Part shown: positions 59,985 to 64,000 of the stretch, piece by piece | Position numbering within the stretch: the stretch's first letter is position 1 | How the letters are laid out: every line of letters starts with the position of its first letter | DNA from: Luteimonas sp. | Lineage (GTDB): Bacteria; Pseudomonadota; Gammaproteobacteria; Xanthomonadales; Xanthomonadaceae | Assembly: GCA_024707405.1 (NCBI GenBank) | Contig: JANPZU010000008.1 | Location: 434,001-498,000, forward strand | Direction of reading: 5' to 3' | Length of the DNA stretch: 64,000 bases | Made by a program: the position numbers and the translations under genes | The notes under the pieces: generated by a model | Databases searched by the model: none | The model's input: the letters and a program-made list of their open reading frames with translations, nothing else | What the model was told of the DNA's origin: nothing

Positions 59985-62852
59985 TCATTCCACCGCCGGC
60001 TCGAAGCGGCCTTCGCGCGCGACGTCCGCGATCCGGCCGTTGGTGACGCGTACGGCCATGTGTTCCGGGCCGAATGCCGCGAGGAAATGATCCCGGGCCT
60101 CGACCAGGCGGGTGCCTGCCAGCGCGGGGTCGTTGCGGTCTTGCGCGACCGCGGCACGCAAGGTGTGCACCAGCCCCAGGGTGAACTTGTTGTTGGTCGA
60201 GTCCTGGTGGTCGCGCAGCGGCGGGATCAGTCCTTCCAGGATTGCGTCGGCCTCGGCCAGGTCGCCTTCGCGCAGATGCAGCTGCGCCTGCATGTATTCG
60301 TTGTAGAAACGAGCGTTGTAATTGGCCGGGAACCGGGCCAGCACCTCGCGGTTGTCGGCAAGCAGGCGATGGGCGCGCTTGGCGTCGCCGGGTTCGCCGC
60401 GGTGCGACAAGGCATTGGCGAGGGTGATGGCGAACAACGGGATCAGCGGCACGTGGCCGCTGTCGCGCAGTATCGATTCATAGACTTCGATCACTTCATC
60501 GAGGTTGCGCTTGCGTTCGGCGGACGACGTATCGAGCGCAAGCAGGGTTCGCCGGCCGTACTGTGCGCGGATGCGTTGCACTGCATCGTGGTTGCTCGGG
60601 TAGCGGGCGCTGTAGATGGCATCCGCGCGACGCAGGTACGAGAGGCTCTCTTCGCGCAAGCCGTCGCGGCCTGATGCAAGCAGTGCCTGGATCCGCAGCA
60701 CGTTGGCATGTTCGGGGTGATCGTCGCCGTAGCGTTCGAGGATGACCTGCTCCCCGTTGCGCAACGACGTCTCGCATTGATCGAACCAGGCGCGACCGCA
60801 CTGCAGGTTGGCCAGCAGGATCCAGGTGCGGGCGGTCAGCGGATGCGTGTCCCCGAGCACCTTGCGGTAGTCGTCGAGCAAGCGCTCGGCAATGGCATAG
60901 CCCTCCTCGTTGCGTTCCTGTTGCAGCAGGTTGTTGATCGTCATCCGACGGGCTTCGTTGGCGACCAGGGGCGAGGCCGGGGCGGCGAGTTCGATGGCGC
61001 GCTGCAAGTCGGCGCCGGCTTCAGAGAACAGGAACATCCGGCTGTTCCAGCCGCCACGCAGGATCAGCAGTTCGGCTTCCACGGCCGGGTCGCCGGCCTG
61101 CCGGGCGATGGTGAGTGCGTGGTCGAGCATTTCGCGCGCGGGCCGCTGTTCGGCCAGGTTCCAGTGGCTGCGTGCAGCTTCGGTCATCAACTGCAGGCGG
61201 ACATGGGCGGTGGCTGCCGGCGCTTGCCCGGACAGGGCTTCGCGAGCGACGCGCAGCGCGTCGTCATGCCGGCCTTGCAGGTTGAGCAGGGAGGCCCGGG
61301 TGGCCTGGTTGGCCGTCGTGGAGGCGGCATCGCTGCCGTGCAGCCCCGAGGCTTCCTCGGCCAGGGCGAGCGCGCGGTCGTAATCGCCGATCACCGCGTG
61401 GTTGCGGGCGAGCATCGACAGGCCCTGCGCGAGGATCCGTGGCTGGTCGCGCAGCGACAGCGAGCGCATGCGTTGTTCGGCGTGTTCGAGCAGCGATTGC
61501 GACGACAGCGCGGTTTCACCCAGGCCGGTCAGCGTCGCAGTACCGAGGGTTTCCTCGAAGATTCGCGACAGTGCCGCGCTGGAGCGGGCCTCCTCGGCCG
61601 CGCGTTGCATGTGCCACAGCGCAAATCCGCCCCCCGCGACGAGCGCGAACGCAGCGACGGCGGACAGGCCGACGGCCATTCGGTGCCTGCGCACGAAGCG
61701 GGACAGCCGGTACCCGGCACCGCCATTCCGTGCAGCGACCGGGCGCGAATGCAGCCAGCGCTCGAGATCGTCGCGCAGTGCCGCGACCGACGGATAGCGT
61801 GCGTCGGGGTCGGCGGCAACGCAGCGCGAGGCGATGGCGTCGAGGTCGCCCGCGAGCCGTCGGGAGAGCGATGGTGCATCCTGCAGTCCGCGATGGCGTG
61901 CGGCATCGTCGTCGACACGCGATGCCAGTTGCGACATCGATGCAACGGGGCGGGCATCGGCATCGCATGCCAGCAGCAGGCGCGAGGTGGCGGGCAGCGA
62001 ACCGCAAAGCAGGCGGTACATCACCATGCCCAGCGACCAGACGTCCATCGTGGTCGATGGCGGCGCCCCCGAAACCGCTTCGGGCGCCGTGTATCCCTCG
62101 GAGATGGCGATGCGCGGCATGTGTTCGCCTGCCGACAACGATGCGGCCAGGCCGAAGTCCAGCAACTGCAGTTGACCGTCTTCGGCGATGAGCAGGTTGG
62201 ATGGCTTGATGTCCTGGTGCAACACCATGCGCCCGTGTGCATACGCAAGCGCATCGCAGGCGCGGATCAGCAGCGTGACCCGTGCGCCCAACGGCAGTTC
62301 CCGCTGGTCGCACCATTCGTCGATCGGCGCGCCCTGTATGTAACGCATCGCGAACCAAGGCGCGCCATCTTCGTCGACGCCGCCATCGAACAGGGTTGCG
62401 ATGTTGGGATGATCCAGTCCCGCCAGGATCTCGCGTTCGCGACGGAAGCCTTCCAGTACGCGTTCCGACGCCAGTTCGAGGCGGATGCATTTCAAAGCGA
62501 CGCGTTGCCGGTACTGGCCATCGTCGCGCCAGGCTTCGTAGACCGTGCCCATGCCGCCCGCGCCGATCATGCGCTCGATGCGCCACGGGCCTTTGCGCGT
62601 GCCGATCCGCGGATCCGGATGGTCGTCGTCGCCGGCATGTCGGGCAAGCAGGGCTTCTGGCGGCGAGTCCAGCACGTGCTGCAGGCCGGCGACGCCATGC
62701 AGTGCATCGTCGGAAGCGAGCAGCGAGGCGAGCGCGTCGTGGACACCGGGATCCTCCCGGCGCAGGTCGGCCAAGGCGCGGCGGCGCTGCCCCGGCGACA
62801 TGCCGATGTAGGTGTCGAACAACGCAAGGGCGCGGGAAGCCTGCGAGCTCAT
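59985..62852 (-). CDS. Membrane Ser/Thr protein kinase with TPR-like sensor domain
   Basis: A 955-residue protein starting MSSQASRALALFD. The N-terminal 85 residues are helical. The kinase domain (about 90-390) has the glycine loop IGAGGMGTVYEA (97-102), VALK lysine 121, a catalytic loop reading HQDIKPSNLL (212-214 HQD, where HRD is usual), DFG (232-234) and APEAV. A membrane helix follows at about 410-432 (VGLSAVAAFALVAGGGFALW), then 500 residues of TPR-like helices outside the membrane (NLQGRHDDALRVAREAL, AEADAILEGLIPPLRDHQ). The layout fits ECF-sigma-linked kinases, and an ECF gene lies upstream. Confidence 0.9.
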   Translation of the reverse strand: MSSQASRALALFDTYIGMSPGQRRRALADLRREDPGVHDALASLLASDDALHGVAGLQHVLDSPPEALLARHAGDDDHPDPRIGTRKGPWRIERMIGAGGMGTVYEAWRDDGQYRQRVALKCIRLELASERVLEGFRREREILAGLDHPNIATLFDGGVDEDGAPWFAMRYIQGAPIDEWCDQRELPLGARVTLLIRACDALAYAHGRMVLHQDIKPSNLLIAEDGQLQLLDFGLAASLSAGEHMPRIAISEGYTAPEAVSGAPPSTTMDVWSLGMVMYRLLCGSLPATSRLLLACDADARPVASMSQLASRVDDDAARHRGLQDAPSLSRRLAGDLDAIASRCVAADPDARYPSVAALRDDLERWLHSRPVAARNGGAGYRLSRFVRRHRMAVGLSAVAAFALVAGGGFALWHMQRAAEEARSSAALSRIFEETLGTATLTGLGETALSSQSLLEHAEQRMRSLSLRDQPRILAQGLSMLARNHAVIGDYDRALALAEEASGLHGSDAASTTANQATRASLLNLQGRHDDALRVAREALSGQAPAATAHVRLQLMTEAARSHWNLAEQRPAREMLDHALTIARQAGDPAVEAELLILRGGWNSRMFLFSEAGADLQRAIELAAPASPLVANEARRMTINNLLQQERNEEGYAIAERLLDDYRKVLGDTHPLTARTWILLANLQCGRAWFDQCETSLRNGEQVILERYGDDHPEHANVLRIQALLASGRDGLREESLSYLRRADAIYSARYPSNHDAVQRIRAQYGRRTLLALDTSSAERKRNLDEVIEVYESILRDSGHVPLIPLFAITLANALSHRGEPGDAKRAHRLLADNREVLARFPANYNARFYNEYMQAQLHLREGDLAEADAILEGLIPPLRDHQDSTNNKFTLGLVHTLRAAVAQDRNDPALAGTRLVEARDHFLAAFGPEHMAVRVTNGRIADVAREGRFEPAVE

Positions 62853-63145
62853 GGCATCACAACGCGCAAGTGCAGGGTCGGGCGAGGGGAGGATGTCCTG
62901 ATTGCGTGTTCCATCGCGAGCATACCGGGGGTGTCGTCGTCGGCCAGGCAGATGGCATCCAGCGCATCCGCATCTCGATGCATCTCCGACCAGCTCCATG
63001 CCGCATCGCCGCCGCATCGAATGTGACGGCGGGCACGGTTTTGGGTCGACATCTTGAACCAGATCAGGACAAGGGAACAAATCTGGGAACGATCATTCAA
63101 TGGCGGGGCCGCGGCGAACGCCATGCGAACGAGGCCGTGGGCGCC

Positions 63146-63346
63146 ATGAACGGCGGACAGGACACCGGCGCCGGACATGTGGCGGTGCTGACCACGATCC
63201 GGACCAGCACCGGGCAGGTCACGTTGATCGTCAACGACGATTCGCACTGGAAGGCCAACGCGCTGTCGGTGATGTTGACCCAGGCGATCGGCGCCCTGGC
63301 GGGCATGCAGCCGCCGGGCGAGGCGGGGGCCTCGCCGCGGGCATGA
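63146..63346 (+). CDS. Small protein A2 of a duplicated two-gene cassette
   Basis: A 66-residue protein starting MNGGQDTGAG (GAGG lies 11 bases upstream). The core, IRTSTGQVTLIVNDDSHWKANALSVMLTQAIGAL, aligns with the protein at 4899-5132: I-T-TG, D-S-WK, AL-V and QA are shared at equal spacing. The frame is open further upstream, but without a good start. Its stop overlaps the start of the partner gene (ATGA). The 293 bases upstream (62853-63145), between this gene and the divergent kinase start, hold no other gene I can see. Family unknown. Confidence 0.72.
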   Translation: MNGGQDTGAGHVAVLTTIRTSTGQVTLIVNDDSHWKANALSVMLTQAIGALAGMQPPGEAGASPRA

Positions 63347-63570
63347 CGGTCGCTTCGGGAAAGGTGCCGGGGAGGCCCGTGGCCGAGCCGGCGGGCGATG
63401 GCATCGGCGACCCGGTGGCGACCCGGATCCTGCACGGGGATTGCGGTCGGATCGTGCTGACGGTGCAGGGCGCGTCCCCGGAACAGACGCGGATGCTGGC
63501 GCGCGTATGCACGGCAGGGTTGGAGGCCACCCTCCTGCGCGTCTACGGAGGCCGGTTGCAGCGGTTCTGA
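63343..63570 (+). CDS. Small protein B2 of a duplicated two-gene cassette
   Basis: A 75-residue protein starting MTVASGKVPG. After a flexible N-terminus the core is VATRILHGDCGRIVLTVQGASPEQTRMLARVCTAGLEATLLRVYGGRLQ. It aligns with the protein at 4715-4924 (TRI, G-IV-TVQ, R-L-R-C, E-A, RLQ). ATGA coupling with the upstream gene matches the overlap seen in the first cassette. It ends 8 bases before the convergent sigma-factor gene. No known motif, signal peptide or membrane segment. Confidence 0.73.
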   Translation: MTVASGKVPGRPVAEPAGDGIGDPVATRILHGDCGRIVLTVQGASPEQTRMLARVCTAGLEATLLRVYGGRLQRF

Positions 63571-63578
63571 GGCAGGCC

Positions 63579-64000
63579 TCAGTCGCCCGGCAGCAGCGAT
63601 TGCTCGGCATCGCCGAGTTGCGAATGCAGGAACGCCCTCGCCTTGCGCCAGTCGCGGCGGATGGTGCGTTCGGTGACACCGAGGATCTCGGCGACTTCCG
63701 GCTCGGTCAGTCCGCCGAAATAGCGCAGCTCCACCACGTCGGCGAGCCGGCTGTCGAGCCGGGCCAGGGCATTGAGTGCCTGGTCCAGGGACAGCAGTTG
63801 GTCGAGCGTGGAGGCCTGGCCGGGCTCCGGAGCCTCGTCGAGGGACAGCATCTCGGCGCCCTCCCCCCGCTTTTCCGTGAGCATCCGGCGGGTTTCATCC
63901 AGCAGGACGAAGCGCATTGCCCGTGCCATCAGCGTGATCAGGTGGGAGCGATCGTTGACCGCCATCGGGCTGCCGGCCAGACGCAGCCAGGTTTCGCTGA
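63579..64000 (-). CDS. ECF-type sigma factor, C-terminal part
   Basis: The gene runs off the window; about 140 C-terminal residues are present (the frame is open to the edge: SETWLRLAGSPMAVNDRSHLITLMARAMRFVLLDETRR). This is the pattern of the ECF subfamily that pairs with Ser/Thr kinases. Region 4 is intact with a helix-turn-helix: LDSRLADVVELRYFGGLTEPEVAEILGVTERTIRRDWRKARAFL. It probably directs transcription of envelope or secretion genes and may be controlled by the large kinase encoded downstream on the same strand. The small gene pair lies between them on the opposite strand. Confidence 0.88.
   Translation of the reverse strand, partial: SETWLRLAGSPMAVNDRSHLITLMARAMRFVLLDETRRMLTEKRGEGAEMLSLDEAPEPGQASTLDQLLSLDQALNALARLDSRLADVVELRYFGGLTEPEVAEILGVTERTIRRDWRKARAFLHSQLGDAEQSLLPGD

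Overview
The window is high-GC gammaproteobacterial chromosome, most likely from the Xanthomonadaceae/Lysobacteraceae (Lysobacter-like). This rests on gene content and order, not on a search: dnaA-dnaN-recF-gyrB next to rpmH-rnpA-yidC-mnmE, a tonB-exbB-exbD-exbD cluster beside pdxJ, a monomeric NADP isocitrate dehydrogenase, and a GTAG-headed REP palindrome. The replication origin lies inside the window. The AT-rich dnaA-dnaN gap (about 18.8-19.1 kb) is the best oriC candidate, and two ParB-type parS palindromes sit inside recF. Genes run mostly leftwards on the left of this point and rightwards just to its right.

Layout. 0-8 kb: end of phenylalanine hydroxylase, aromatic aminotransferase, a histidine kinase/receiver pair, a radical SAM protein, a pair of tiny overlapping genes, cardiolipin synthase and pdxJ. 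8-14 kb: TonB energy-transduction operon with three ExbD paralogues, a TPR protein and an M48 lipoprotein protease. 14-24.4 kb: the replication-origin core. 24.5-30.9 kb: a Type I restriction-modification operon (hsdR-hsdS-dinD-hsdM). 31-38 kb: a TonB-domain lipoprotein, a NatAB-like ABC exporter, a secreted hydrolase, and a small HTH/membrane operon with twin operators. 38-46 kb: M50 protease, Fpr, an ABC-2 exporter, PanE, TatD and HrpB helicase. 46-57 kb: signalling, RluE, a periplasmic methyltransferase, Icd, LysM, QueF, a chagasin-like inhibitor and hydrolases. 57-64 kb: tandem M20 peptidases, a large Ser/Thr kinase, a second copy of the tiny gene pair, and the 3' end of an ECF-type sigma factor.

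Two themes stand out. First, a pair of overlapping small genes at 4.7-5.1 kb is homologous, gene for gene, to the pair at 63.1-63.6 kb, where it lies between a Ser/Thr kinase and its likely sigma factor. I recognise neither family, so this is the best candidate for an undescribed module. Second, four genes (gyrB, yidC, hsdM and a lipoprotein) each carry one apparent single-base indel. Two of the four are normally essential, so sequencing or assembly error is the simplest explanation, and they are annotated as genes with probable artefactual frameshifts.

No tRNA, rRNA, CRISPR array or complete insertion sequence was recognised.
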